DNA of 64,000 bases from Nevskiales bacterium (GTDB lineage Bacteria > Pseudomonadota > Gammaproteobacteria > Nevskiales > Nevskiaceae), in the NCBI GenBank assembly GCA_028698335.1, contig JAQVDP010000002.1, positions 239,772 through 303,771 of the forward strand. The letters run 5' to 3'. Within the stretch, counting starts at the first letter, position 1. Each line of letters starts with the position of its first letter. A program made the position numbers and the translations under genes. This document shows, in pieces, positions 1 through 8,047 of the stretch. Under the pieces are notes generated by a model. That model was not told the origin of the DNA and did not search any database. It was given only the letters and a program-made list of their open reading frames with translations.

Positions 1-1175
1 GCATCCTCGGGGCGCCCGGCCGCCATCAGGCCTTCCGCATAACCGAGAATTGCGGGTGCGTAGCGGGGAAAGCGGGCGATGGTCTGCTGCAGTACCCCGA
101 GCCCCTGCTCGGTCTTGCCCGACTGCATCAGCATGAGCCCCTGCAGCAACTCGATGTTGGGTTGCCGCGGGTGGCTTTCGAGCAACGGCTGGAGGGTGGC
201 GAGGGCTTTGGCGGACTGTCCGAACTCGCTCTGCGCCAGTGCCAGGCCGTAGCGGTTCTCCGGCGTGTCGTGACCGGCCGCGATCTGGGCGTGATAGTAG
301 TCAACCGCCTGACTCGGGCGGTCCGCCGTCAGCACCCTGGCGCGCGCCTTCATCAGATTGAACTCGAGCGATGGTTCCGGGACGACGACCGGCATTTCGT
401 CGGCGCGCACCTGAGCCTCGGCGACACGGTTGCTGCTGAGCGGGTGCGTGCGCAGGATTTCGGGAAGTCCGCTGCCGTACAGGCGCGACTTCTGCTCGAT
501 TTTCTGGAAGAAGCTCGCCATCGCATGCGGATCGAACCCGGCGGCCGCCATGGTCTGGATGCCGATGCGATCGGCCTCCTGTTCATGCGCGCGGGTGTAG
601 CTGACCTGACGCTGGTAGTTCAGCGCCTGACCCACCGACAACGCGCCCATGACCACGTCGGGATCCGCCGAGCCTGCGATGATCGCCGCGATCACCGCAA
701 GCCAGGTGGCGACGCTGGCGACTTCGGTATCCTGCGCCGTTCGCGCGATGTGACGCTGGGTCACGTGCGCCAACTCGTGCCCCATGACGCCGGCCAGCTC
801 GCTTTCGTTGTCGGCGGCCAGCAGCAGGCCGGCGTTGAATCCGATGTATCCCCCGGGCAGGGCAAAGGCGTTGATGCGCGGATCGCCGACGACGAAAAAG
901 GTCATGTCCGGCGGCGGAGGTGTCTGACTGTGCGAGACCAGCGACCAGCCGATGCGGCTGATGTAGTTGCTCAGTTCCGGATCCTCCAGCGTATAGCCGG
1001 TGCGGTAGATTTCGGACATGACCCGTCCGCCGAGCTTCTTCTCCTCGATCGGCGACAGCGTGTTGTCGGCGGGCTCGCCGATCTGAGGCAGATCGAGAGC
1101 CGACGGCGATGCCGCGATGGCGGCTGCGGCGCTGAGTGCCAGGCCGACGGCGAGCGGTATGGACGATCTGAGCAT
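1..1175 (-). CDS. M48 family metalloprotease with TPR-like C-terminus (BepA/YfgC-like), partial
   Basis: Periplasmic zinc protease of the type that handles outer-membrane protein assembly quality control. The gene runs off the left edge, so the C-terminus is missing. Translation from the ATG at 1175 starts with a signal peptide (hydrophobic, Ala-rich, about residues 1-22). The zinc motif HELAH lies at residues 133-137 (bases 765-779) and is followed by a downstream E-A-D-R-I-G segment that supplies the third ligand. The distal part is helical, with Ala/Leu-rich repeats that look like tetratricopeptide repeats, as in BepA. It lies 93 bp downstream of psd on the same strand. The family is clear; the exact orthology to BepA is inferred from this architecture. 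Confidence 0.88.
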   Translation of the reverse strand, partial: MLRSSIPLAVGLALSAAAAIAASPSALDLPQIGEPADNTLSPIEEKKLGGRVMSEIYRTGYTLEDPELSNYISRIGWSLVSHSQTPPPPDMTFFVVGDPRINAFALPGGYIGFNAGLLLAADNESELAGVMGHELAHVTQRHIARTAQDTEVASVATWLAVIAAIIAGSADPDVVMGALSVGQALNYQRQVSYTRAHEQEADRIGIQTMAAAGFDPHAMASFFQKIEQKSRLYGSGLPEILRTHPLSSNRVAEAQVRADEMPVVVPEPSLEFNLMKARARVLTADRPSQAVDYYHAQIAAGHDTPENRYGLALAQSEFGQSAKALATLQPLLESHPRQPNIELLQGLMLMQSGKTEQGLGVLQQTIARFPRYAPAILGYAEGLMAAGRPED

Positions 1176-1268
1176 GTACGATTCGGCTTCCTCGCGTGCG
1201 CCCCTCAACGGTGCGCCGGTTCAGATGATTGGACGCCTTCCGCGCCTAAAGGTTCGTGACCCGGGGCT

Positions 1269-2162
1269 TCACCTTCCATGCGCGGACCAGGTGCCAATCG
1301 ACTGGCCCTGACGGACGGTGTGGCCGCTCGCCAGCGCGTCGTCCCATTGGACGCGTCCGGCAGGCGCCAGCAGGATGACGGTCGATCCCATGTTGAAACG
1401 TCCCATTTCGGCTCCGCGTTCCAGTGATTCGGGGCGCATCGGCCTGTAGTGGGCGGGGGCGCCCGCGGTGTGCGGCGGGGTGACCTGCCCGGCCCAGACC
1501 GTCTCCATCGATCCGACGAACAGGGCGCCGACCAGAACCATCCCGACCGGCCCGGCCTCGGTATCGAATACGGCGTTGACGCGCTCGTTGCGGGCAAACA
1601 GGTTGGGCAGTGCCCGGGCCGTGGCGGAGTTGACGCTGAACAGACGTCCCGGCACGTAACTCCAGCGTTGCAGCACGCCTCCGATCGGCATGTGGATCCG
1701 GTGATAGTTGTAGGGCGCCAGATAGATGGTACAGAAGCTTCCGCCCGCGAACTGCGCCGCGGCTTCCTCGTCGCCGCCCAGCAATTCGAGCAGCGAGTAG
1801 TCGTGCTGCTTGGCCTGGATGATGCGTCCGTTCGTGATCGGGCCGAACTGGCTGATCGTCCCGTCGACCGGGCTGAGGAAGGCATCGGGGGCGTCCGCGA
1901 GCGGCCGGCTGCCCGGCTTGAGGGCACGGGTGAAGAAATGGTTGAACGTCTCGTAGCGCTCCGGGTTCTCGAACTCGGCTTCCGACAGATCGATCTTGAA
2001 CCCGCGCATGAACAGACGAATCAGCGTGTTCTTGATCGCGGGCTGGCGGATCAGGGCGATGCGATGGACGACCGACGACAGCCAGCGCGTCGGCAGGATC
2101 TGCTGGAACAGGGCGAATGCGCGGTCGGTGAGACGGATGTCACCGTCAGTCGAGTTCGACAT
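1269..2162 (-). CDS. psd: phosphatidylserine decarboxylase proenzyme
   Basis: Converts phosphatidylserine to phosphatidylethanolamine at the inner membrane, using a pyruvoyl group made by self-cleavage. The C-terminal N-M-G-S-T-V motif carries the Ser that becomes the pyruvoyl group; most relatives have L-G-S-T, so M is a mild variant. Conserved segments F-F-T-R, D-G-T-I and P-Y-N-Y-H-R-I-H are present. I take the ATG at 2162 (297 aa, near the usual 280-320). An in-frame start at 2192 would overlap the upstream PCuAC gene by 17 bp and add only an unconserved extension. It is probably co-transcribed with the two copper chaperone genes upstream. Confidence 0.95.
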   Translation of the reverse strand: MSNSTDGDIRLTDRAFALFQQILPTRWLSSVVHRIALIRQPAIKNTLIRLFMRGFKIDLSEAEFENPERYETFNHFFTRALKPGSRPLADAPDAFLSPVDGTISQFGPITNGRIIQAKQHDYSLLELLGGDEEAAAQFAGGSFCTIYLAPYNYHRIHMPIGGVLQRWSYVPGRLFSVNSATARALPNLFARNERVNAVFDTEAGPVGMVLVGALFVGSMETVWAGQVTPPHTAGAPAHYRPMRPESLERGAEMGRFNMGSTVILLAPAGRVQWDDALASGHTVRQGQSIGTWSAHGR

Positions 2163-2175
2163 GGGCACGGGCTCG

Positions 2176-2625
2176 TCAGGGGTGCTCGACAACGCGAAAT
2201 TTGGCGGTCACCTGCTGCGGTCCGCAGTCGATGGTCAGCTCGGTCGTGTCGCCGGCGCCGAAAGCGCGTGCGGCTTCGAACAGCATGATGTGATAGTCGC
2301 CTGGTTTGAGTTCGGCGGAACCGCCGGCCGCGATCGCCAGGATCTGGCCGCCGAGCATCCGCGACACCCCGTCTTCGACGACGGAGCGATGGATTTCCGC
2401 ACGGCCGAAGTCCGGGCCGCTGACGCTGTCACAACGCAGCGCCTCGGATCCGTTGTTGTGCAGCGTGGCGTATCCGGCCATGGCCATGGCGCCGGGCGGC
2501 GCCAGCCGGATCCGCGGATTCTCGACGCTCAGTGGCGCTGCCGGCGGGCGGTTGCAGGCGTAGAGGCCAAGCGTGGCCACGATCGGCACGAGCAGCAGGC
2601 GGGACTGCGGAAGAAAGAGGCGCAT
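2176..2625 (-). CDS. PCuAC family periplasmic copper chaperone, lipoprotein
   Basis: Periplasmic Cu(I) chaperone that helps metallate the CuA or CuB sites of cytochrome oxidase. The 149-residue protein shows the exact family motif H-x10-M-x21-H-x-M: H79, M90, H112 and M114. The N-terminus is hydrophobic and ends in the lipobox L-Y-A-C (C24), so it is probably a lipoprotein rather than a free periplasmic protein. It starts 5 bp after the SCO gene, a pairing that is common because PCuAC and SCO act together on oxidase copper centres. The Shine-Dalgarno is weak, so translation is probably coupled to SCO. Confidence 0.93.
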   Translation of the reverse strand: MRLFLPQSRLLLVPIVATLGLYACNRPPAAPLSVENPRIRLAPPGAMAMAGYATLHNNGSEALRCDSVSGPDFGRAEIHRSVVEDGVSRMLGGQILAIAAGGSAELKPGDYHIMLFEAARAFGAGDTTELTIDCGPQQVTAKFRVVEHP

Positions 2626-2630
2626 GTCGG

Positions 2631-3266
2631 TCAGGGAGTAGAGGTGTTCAGGAGCTGCCGCAGGTCATGGACCAGTCCTTCGACGCTGTGCGGCGGTGTG
2701 AAGTACGCCGCGATCTCGGCGTCGGGATTGATCAGTACCAGCGCGGCGGAGTGATCCATCGTGTAGCTCTCGGGAGTGTCGCCCTCGACCTTGATGTAGG
2801 CGACGCCGAGGGCCTGAGCCACTTCCTTGAGTGCGGGCTCGCTGACGGTCGCCGCGTGGAAGTTGGGGCTGAAATAATGCACGTAACGTTTCATCACGTC
2901 CGGGGTGTCGCGCTCGGGATCGACCGAGAAGAACAGCACCTGAACCTCTGCGGCATCCTTGCCCAGGCCCTGCTCGACCTGTTTGAGCAAGGCCAGTGTG
3001 GTCGGGCAGATGTCGGGGCAGTAGGTGAAGCCCGGAAACAGCAGCGTCCAGTGGCCGCGCAGCGACGCCCGGGTGAACGGCGCGCCGTTCTCATCGACCA
3101 GCTGCATCTCCGGCAGCGGTCGCGGGCTCTTCAGCAACGTGCCCGCCTGCATCGACGTGCCCTGGGGCGAAAACAGAAAAGCGGCGGCCAGCAGCCCGCC
3201 GATCATCGCCACGGCGGCGATCAGCACGACCACGGCGGTCCGGTTGTTCGGATTGGATGACGACAC
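2631..3266 (-). CDS. SCO1/SenC/PrrC family copper chaperone
   Basis: Membrane-anchored, thioredoxin-fold protein that inserts copper into cytochrome c oxidase or keeps its cysteines reduced. An N-terminal membrane helix (about residues 10-32) is followed by the family motif C-P-D-I-C-P (C83, C87). The conserved metal-binding His lies in the later M-D-H-S-A segment. The start is a GTG at 3266 with a good Shine-Dalgarno (AGGAAG, 4 bp spacing). It is first in the minus-strand run SCO-PCuAC-psd-M48. No oxidase genes are in this window. Confidence 0.94.
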   Translation of the reverse strand: MSSSNPNNRTAVVVLIAAVAMIGGLLAAAFLFSPQGTSMQAGTLLKSPRPLPEMQLVDENGAPFTRASLRGHWTLLFPGFTYCPDICPTTLALLKQVEQGLGKDAAEVQVLFFSVDPERDTPDVMKRYVHYFSPNFHAATVSEPALKEVAQALGVAYIKVEGDTPESYTMDHSAALVLINPDAEIAAYFTPPHSVEGLVHDLRQLLNTSTP

Positions 3267-3348
3267 GATTCTTCCTGATCATTGGCGCGATAGGGTGCGC
3301 GCACCGCATAATGCGCGCCCATTATCCCATAGCACACGGGCTTGATTG

Positions 3349-4248
3349 ATGCCGCGCCACTTCGAAACCGATGAGCTTAGCAGCGTCCGCGATCTGGTGC
3401 GCTGGGGCGCCAGCCGTTTCAGGGAAGCGGGTCTGCACTTCGGTCACGGTACAGACAACGCACTCGACGAGGCGTTCTTCCTGACACTGCACGCGTTGCA
3501 TCTGCCGACCGATATTCCGGCGCTCTATCTCGAGTCGACGGTCACCGCGAGCGAGCGCACTGCGGTGCTCAAGTTGTTGCGTGCCCGGGTCACGACGCGC
3601 AAACCCGCGGCGTACCTGATCGGCGAAATCGAGTTTGCGGGTATGCCGTTCCACGTGGACGAGCGGGTGCTGATTCCACGCTCGCCGATCGGCGAGCTGA
3701 TCCTGGCCGATTTCCAGCCGTGGCTGCAGGGCCAGCCCGAGCGCGTGCTGGATCTGTGCACCGGCAGCGGCTGCATCGGGATCGCCTGTGCGGCGCAGTT
3801 TCCCTACGCACAGGTCGATCTGGCCGACATCAGCGAGGGCGCGCTCGCGGTCAGCCGCAAGAACATCAAGCGTCACGGCCTGGAAGACCGGGTGCGTGCG
3901 ATCAAGTCGGACGTCTTCGACGGGCTCGGCGACGCGACCTACGATCTGATCGTGACCAATCCGCCGTACGTCACCACCGCCGAATGGAATACGCTGGCGA
4001 CCGAGTACCGGCATGAGCCGCGGCTGGCGCTGGAGGCCGGTCACGACGGCATGGACATCGTCGCCCGCATTCTCGAGGGCGCGGTGGCGCATCTGCGGCC
4101 GGGTGGCCTGCTGATCTGCGAGGTGGGCGCCTTCGTCGAGGAATTCGAAGTGCGCTGGCCGCAGCTGCCGGTGACCTGGCTCGATTTCGAGCGGGGCGGG
4201 GATGGCGTGTTCCTGATCTCGCGTGAAGACCTCGTTTCCCATCTATAA
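3349..4248 (+). CDS. prmB: 50S ribosomal protein L3 glutamine methyltransferase
   Basis: SAM-dependent N5-glutamine methyltransferase that modifies ribosomal protein L3. The Rossmann motif I (D-L-C-T-G-S-G-C-I-G-I) and the amide-methylating N-P-P-Y motif are present. The R-S-P-I-G-E-L-I segment and the position directly before aroC favour PrmB over its paralogue PrmC, which normally follows prfA. The ATG at 3349 is used (299 aa); a TTG lies one codon earlier. It ends 3 bp before aroC, so the two are surely co-transcribed. Confidence 0.93.
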   Translation: MPRHFETDELSSVRDLVRWGASRFREAGLHFGHGTDNALDEAFFLTLHALHLPTDIPALYLESTVTASERTAVLKLLRARVTTRKPAAYLIGEIEFAGMPFHVDERVLIPRSPIGELILADFQPWLQGQPERVLDLCTGSGCIGIACAAQFPYAQVDLADISEGALAVSRKNIKRHGLEDRVRAIKSDVFDGLGDATYDLIVTNPPYVTTAEWNTLATEYRHEPRLALEAGHDGMDIVARILEGAVAHLRPGGLLICEVGAFVEEFEVRWPQLPVTWLDFERGGDGVFLISREDLVSHL

Positions 4249-4251
4249 GTC

Positions 4252-5352
4252 ATGTCCGGCAATACCTTCGGTCGTTCCTTCTGCGTCACCAGTTTCGGCG
4301 AAAGCCATGGCCCGGCCATCGGCTGTGTCGTCGACGGCTGCCCGCCGGGCCTGGAGCTGAGCGCCGACGATATCCAGGTCGACCTCGACCGGCGCCGTCC
4401 GGGAACGTCCAAGTACGTGACCCAGCGCAAGGAGCCGGATCAGGTCGAGATCCTGTCGGGCGTGTTCGAGGGCAAGACCACCGGCACCCCGATCGCATTG
4501 CTGATCCGCAACACCGATCAGCGCTCGTACGACTACGAGAAGATCAAACAGGTGTTCCGGCCCAATCATGCCGATTACGCCTACGTGCAGAAGTACGGGA
4601 TTCGCGACCACCGTGGCGGTGGGCGCTCGAGCGCCCGCGAGACCGCGGTGCGCGTCGCGGCCGGTGCGATCGCGCGCAAGTATCTGAAGGCAAGGCTGGG
4701 CATCGATATCCGTGGCTGCCTGGAGCAGGTCGGGCCGATCACGGTCGAGTGCAAGGACTGGACGGCCGTCGGTCAGAACCCGTTTTTCTGCCCCGATCCC
4801 GGCTGCGTCGAGGCGCTTGAGCAGCTGATCGATCGGCTGCGCAGCGAGGGCGACTCGGTTGGCGCGCGCCTCTACGTCGAAGCGCGCAACGTGCCGCCGG
4901 GCCTCGGTGAGCCGGTGTTCGACCGTCTCGACGCCGATCTGGCGCACGCGCTGATGTCGATCAACGCGGTCAAGGGTGTCGAAATCGGCGACGGCATGGC
5001 GGTGGCGCAGATGCGCGGAACCGAGCATCGCGACGAGATGACGCCGGAGGGTTTCGTCGCCAATCATTCGGGTGGCGTGGCCGGCGGCATCTCCACCGGC
5101 CAGACGATCTACGCACGCTATGCGATCAAGCCGACCTCGAGCATCACCACGCCGGGTCGCAGCATCGACGAGACCGGTGCGGCCACGCAGATGCGCACCA
5201 CCGGGCGTCACGATCCCTGTGTCGGCTTGCGGGCCACGCCGATCGCCGAGGCCATGGTCGCCCTGGTACTGATGGACCACGTTCTACGACACCGCGCCCA
5301 GAACGCCGACGTCGTTCCGTCCACTCCCAAGCTGCAGGGCGAGATCGACTGA
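4252..5352 (+). CDS. aroC: chorismate synthase
   Basis: Last step of the shikimate pathway: 5-enolpyruvylshikimate-3-phosphate to chorismate, with reduced FMN as cofactor. At 366 aa it has the normal bacterial length (E. coli 361). Diagnostic stretches are G-E-S-H-G-P near the N-terminus, [10 protein letters not shown] in the FMN site, and the G-G-I-S-T-G-Q segment. It sits between prmB (3 bp gap) and an MFS gene (1 bp gap). It supplies chorismate for the trp genes found 15 kb downstream. Confidence 0.98.
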   Translation: MSGNTFGRSFCVTSFGESHGPAIGCVVDGCPPGLELSADDIQVDLDRRRPGTSKYVTQRKEPDQVEILSGVFEGKTTGTPIALLIRNTDQRSYDYEKIKQVFRPNHADYAYVQKYGIRDHRGGGRSSARETAVRVAAGAIARKYLKARLGIDIRGCLEQVGPITVECKDWTAVGQNPFFCPDPGCVEALEQLIDRLRSEGDSVGARLYVEARNVPPGLGEPVFDRLDADLAHALMSINAVKGVEIGDGMAVAQMRGTEHRDEMTPEGFVANHSGGVAGGISTGQTIYARYAIKPTSSITTPGRSIDETGAATQMRTTGRHDPCVGLRATPIAEAMVALVLMDHVLRHRAQNADVVPSTPKLQGEID

Positions 5353-5353
5353 C

Positions 5354-6538
5354 ATGAGCCTGCGTTCTGTGGGCGCGGCGCGCCTGCAGACGCGCCTCGC
5401 CGGGTTCTACTTCTTCTACTACGCCACGGTCGGGGCGTTCATCCCGTACTGGTCGCCGTATCTCGAGGCCAGGGGATTCTCGGCCGCGCAGATGGGTTTC
5501 GCCTACGCGATGATGGGCGTGATGCGCTCGATCGTGCCGTTGGGCTGGGGTTACTACTCCGATCGCAGCGGCAAGCGGATCGGCCTGATCCGCTGGGCGT
5601 CGATGGCGGCGCTGGTGCTGTTTCTGTCGATCCCGTTTGTCGACGGCGTCATGACCATCGGCGTGTTGATGATCAGTTACACGCTGTTCTGGCACGCGCT
5701 GTTGCCCCAGTTCGAGGCCGTGGCGCTCAATCATCTGCATGCCGGTGGTGGCGACTATGCGCGTGTCCGCTTGTGGGGATCCGTCGGTTTCGTGATCGCC
5801 GTGCTGGGGCTGGGCGCCGCCCTCGATCTCACCGGGATTCTCTGGCTGCCCTGGCTGGTCGGCGCGTTCTGGCTCGGCATTGCCGGCTCGGCCTGGGCCG
5901 TGCCCGAGGCGCCGTCGCTGCACGCCGCCGATGCGCCGCGCAGCGCCCTGTCGACGGTGTTGCGCCAGCCGGGTGTGATTGTCCTGTTGCTGGCCTGTTT
6001 CGCGTCGCAGCTGAGCTTCGCGCCGTACTACAACTTTTTCACCCTGTTCCTGGAACGCCACGGTTACGCACGCAGCGCCGCCGGGCTGCTGTGGTCGCTG
6101 GGCGTGGTCGCCGAGATCGGTGTGTTTCTCGTCGTCGGCCGTGCGATCGGCCGGTTCGGCGGCCGCCGGGTGATGCTGCTGGCCCTGGCGGCGACTGCCT
6201 TACGCTGGTGGCTGACCGCATGGGCGATCGAATCGTGGGTCGCGCTGGCGATTGCGCAGCTTTCGCACGCACTGACCTTCGGGGCCTATCACGCCGTTGC
6301 CGTCTACTACGTGCAGCGCCTGTTTCCGGCCGACCTGCAGGGGCGCGGACAGGCGATCTACAACGCGGTGGCATACGGTGTCGGCGGGTCGATCGGCAGT
6401 CTCAGCGCCGGGCTCGTCTGGGAGCACGTGTCCCCCGAGGCGGTCTTCTACGGTGCGGGGCTGGCGGCGTTCGCCGGGTGGTGGCTGGCCTGGCGGCATC
6501 TGCCGGCGCTGGAGCGCGCGACGGTTCCGCGGCGCTGA
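5354..6538 (+). CDS. MFS transporter, HcaT/phenylpropionate-permease-like
   Basis: Twelve-helix major facilitator, 394 aa. The N-terminal half resembles the MFS_1-like family of E. coli HcaT (F-Y-F-F-Y-Y-A-T-V-G-A-F-I-P-Y-W near the start, then a loop Y-Y-S-D-R-S-G-K-R). Substrate cannot be told from sequence; members of this family are annotated as aromatic-acid or nucleoside permeases, often without proof. Its start lies 1 bp after aroC, so it is in that operon. It faces a convergent small gene across a 57-bp gap. Confidence 0.85.
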   Translation: MSLRSVGAARLQTRLAGFYFFYYATVGAFIPYWSPYLEARGFSAAQMGFAYAMMGVMRSIVPLGWGYYSDRSGKRIGLIRWASMAALVLFLSIPFVDGVMTIGVLMISYTLFWHALLPQFEAVALNHLHAGGGDYARVRLWGSVGFVIAVLGLGAALDLTGILWLPWLVGAFWLGIAGSAWAVPEAPSLHAADAPRSALSTVLRQPGVIVLLLACFASQLSFAPYYNFFTLFLERHGYARSAAGLLWSLGVVAEIGVFLVVGRAIGRFGGRRVMLLALAATALRWWLTAWAIESWVALAIAQLSHALTFGAYHAVAVYYVQRLFPADLQGRGQAIYNAVAYGVGGSIGSLSAGLVWEHVSPEAVFYGAGLAAFAGWWLAWRHLPALERATVPRR

Positions 6539-6576
6539 TCCGCGGTGCCGACCGGAGCTTCGACTCTGATCAGCGC
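6532..6576. other. inverted repeat between convergent genes
   Basis: Two perfect 9-base arms, GCGCTGATC (6532-6540) and GATCAGCGC (6568-6576), separated by 27 bases. The left arm contains the stop codon of the MFS gene. There is no T-run, so it is not a standard intrinsic terminator, but it may limit read-through or protect the 3' end between the convergent transcripts. Confidence 0.35.
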
Positions 6577-6595
6577 ACGGTCGGCGCGACGGCCT

Positions 6596-6988
6596 TCAGC
6601 AGGGTTCGGTTGCCGGAAAGTCGTCGCGGCGGCGCGCCGAGCGGGCGGATACGTGATCGCCGCCGCCGCGCCGGATGTGCAGGCGTGTGCGCAGACGCGT
6701 CAATGTCCAGCGGTCGCGCAGGCGGGCCCAGAACGATTCCCGGCAGATCCGCAGCTCGATGCAGCCGATGGCGGTGAGTCGGTACCAGACCTCGCCGTCG
6801 ACTTCGGTCCGGTCGACGTAATCCATCGCATAGAGATGCTCGAGCAGTTCGTGCAGGTCTTCGCGGCGCAGGCCGGTGACGACCCAGTCGTCGGCCAGTT
6901 CGGAATGGCTCAGCAGCAGCTGCGGTGCAATCCGATTGCCGAGCATCTGCGCAAAAGCCGAGAGCAGGGTGCTGCGCGCCACTTTCAT
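6596..6988 (-). CDS. small uncharacterised protein, possible winged-helix fold
   Basis: I do not recognise this 130-residue protein. It starts at an ATG (6988) with a good Shine-Dalgarno (CAGGAG about 5 bases upstream), which supports a real gene. Residues about 25-75 (two short helices, then D-Y-V-D-R-T-E-V-D-G-E-V-W-Y-R-L-T) resemble the helix-strand-turn-strand wing of a winged helix. The C-terminal third is Arg-rich and could bind nucleic acid. No known partner is adjacent; it is collinear with the LysR gene 73 bp upstream. Function unknown. Confidence 0.6.
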   Translation of the reverse strand: MKVARSTLLSAFAQMLGNRIAPQLLLSHSELADDWVVTGLRREDLHELLEHLYAMDYVDRTEVDGEVWYRLTAIGCIELRICRESFWARLRDRWTLTRLRTRLHIRRGGGDHVSARSARRRDDFPATEPC

Positions 6989-7061
6989 CGTGCGCTCCTG
7001 GCTTCGGTCTCAAACCGTATAGCGGCGGCGTTTCCGGAATCTTTAGGCGCGCCGACCGGAT

Positions 7062-7937
7062 TCAGTCACTGTCCGGCGGGTGCAGCATCCCGAGCAGGGC
7101 GCGTGCCGCGCCGGAAACGGTGCGGTCGGCGTGCAGTGCCGTGCCCAGATCCCGGTGCAGTCGGATTTCGGCGATCGACAGGACGCGAATCGTCTCGTCG
7201 ACCATCGATGTCGGCAGGACGCTCCAGCCCATGCCGATCGCCACCAGCATCTTCAGGGTCTCCAGGTAGTTGGTGGCCAGGCGGATACGAGGGTGTGCGC
7301 CGTGGGTTTCGAGGACCTGTTTGACGATCCGATGCGTGTACGTCGCCTCGTCCGGCAACACCGCCGGGTAGTCGACGAGGTCGAGGAGCCGGATGCGCCG
7401 CAGGCGCCGCAACGGGTGGTCGGGGGCGACGACGAAGGCCATCGGGTCGGGCCAGATCACCCGTGTCCGCAGGCGCTCGATCGGCAGCAGTGGCAGGGTC
7501 ACGATTCCCAACTCGAGGCGGCCGTCCAGCACCGCGTCGCAGGCGATCTCCGAATCCATGAAGTGGATGTCGAGATCGACGTCCGGATACTGCTGGGTGT
7601 AACGCTTCAGTACGGGGGGCAGGCGGTGCAGCCCGATGTGATGGCTGGTGCCGATCGACAGGCGGCCGCCGACCCGCCCGGACAGGCCGGACAGGGCCCG
7701 GCGCCCATCCTCGACGTCCTGAAGGACCTTGCGCGCGTAGGGCAGCAGCGTCCGGCCGGCATCGGTGAGGACGATACTGCGCCCGATCCGGTCGAACAGC
7801 GCGGCGCCGATCTGCTGCTCGAGCGTGGTCATGCGCTTGCTGACAGCCGGTTGCGACAGGTGCAGGCGTTCGGCCGCCTGTGTGAACGAGCCGCAGTTCG
7901 CCACTTCGACGAAAGCGGCCAGCAGTTGGGTTTCCAT
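7062..7937 (-). CDS. LysR family transcriptional regulator, divergent from leuC
   Basis: DNA-binding regulator, 291 aa from the ATG at 7937. The N-terminal winged helix-turn-helix is typical (F-V-E-V-A-x-x-x-S-F-T-Q-A-A-E-R-L-H-L-S-Q-P-A-V-S). It is followed by a periplasmic-binding-like effector domain. It is divergent from leuCD, and a palindrome with T-N11-A spacing lies in the shared gap. A role in controlling leucine genes, or its own expression, is inferred from position. An earlier in-frame ATG at 7985 would place the palindrome inside the coding region and precedes the conserved domain, so I prefer 7937. Confidence 0.9.
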   Translation of the reverse strand: METQLLAAFVEVANCGSFTQAAERLHLSQPAVSKRMTTLEQQIGAALFDRIGRSIVLTDAGRTLLPYARKVLQDVEDGRRALSGLSGRVGGRLSIGTSHHIGLHRLPPVLKRYTQQYPDVDLDIHFMDSEIACDAVLDGRLELGIVTLPLLPIERLRTRVIWPDPMAFVVAPDHPLRRLRRIRLLDLVDYPAVLPDEATYTHRIVKQVLETHGAHPRIRLATNYLETLKMLVAIGMGWSVLPTSMVDETIRVLSIAEIRLHRDLGTALHADRTVSGAARALLGMLHPPDSD

Positions 7938-7947
7938 CGCGCCACCA

Positions 7948-7964
7948 CATTCCAGTTTGGAATG
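7948..7964. promoter_or_regulatory. candidate LysR operator (palindrome, T-N11-A)
   Basis: A perfect inverted repeat, CATTCCA-GTT-TGGAATG, lies 11 bp upstream of the LysR start. It contains the T-N11-A core typical of LysR binding sites (T7950 to A7962). A second, imperfect repeat (ATTCA at 7980-7984 and TGAAT at 7995-7999) lies toward leuC and overlaps the candidate leuC -35 region. Two sites, one strong near the regulator and one weak near the target promoter, is the usual LysR arrangement. Confidence 0.6.
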
Positions 7965-7984
7965 GAGTATATAAAAACGATTCA

Positions 7985-8014
7985 TTGGAGTTATTGAATG
8001 GCCGATCTTAAGAT
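7985..8014 (+). promoter_or_regulatory. candidate leuC promoter
   Basis: A weak sigma-70 match, TTGGAG (7985-7990) and TAAGAT (8009-8014), with 18-bp spacing, 33 bp before the leuC start. The -35 overlaps the weaker palindrome described for the LysR operator, as expected of an activated promoter. No leader peptide rich in Leu codons was seen, so classical leucine attenuation is not evident. Confidence 0.4.
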
Positions 8015-8047
8015 GCGCGCCGTTATCAGGACATTCCGAGGTTCGCG

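Noticed and set aside
2163..2192. Longer psd start overlapping the PCuAC gene
   Set aside because: It adds ten unconserved residues and overlaps the upstream coding end; the ATG at 2162 fits the family better.
3346..3348. TTG as prmB start
   Set aside because: An ATG follows immediately at 3349 and is the simpler choice; the difference is one residue.
8014..8047. Leucine leader peptide or attenuator before leuC
   Set aside because: No short frame with Leu codon runs and no terminator hairpin was found in the short leader.
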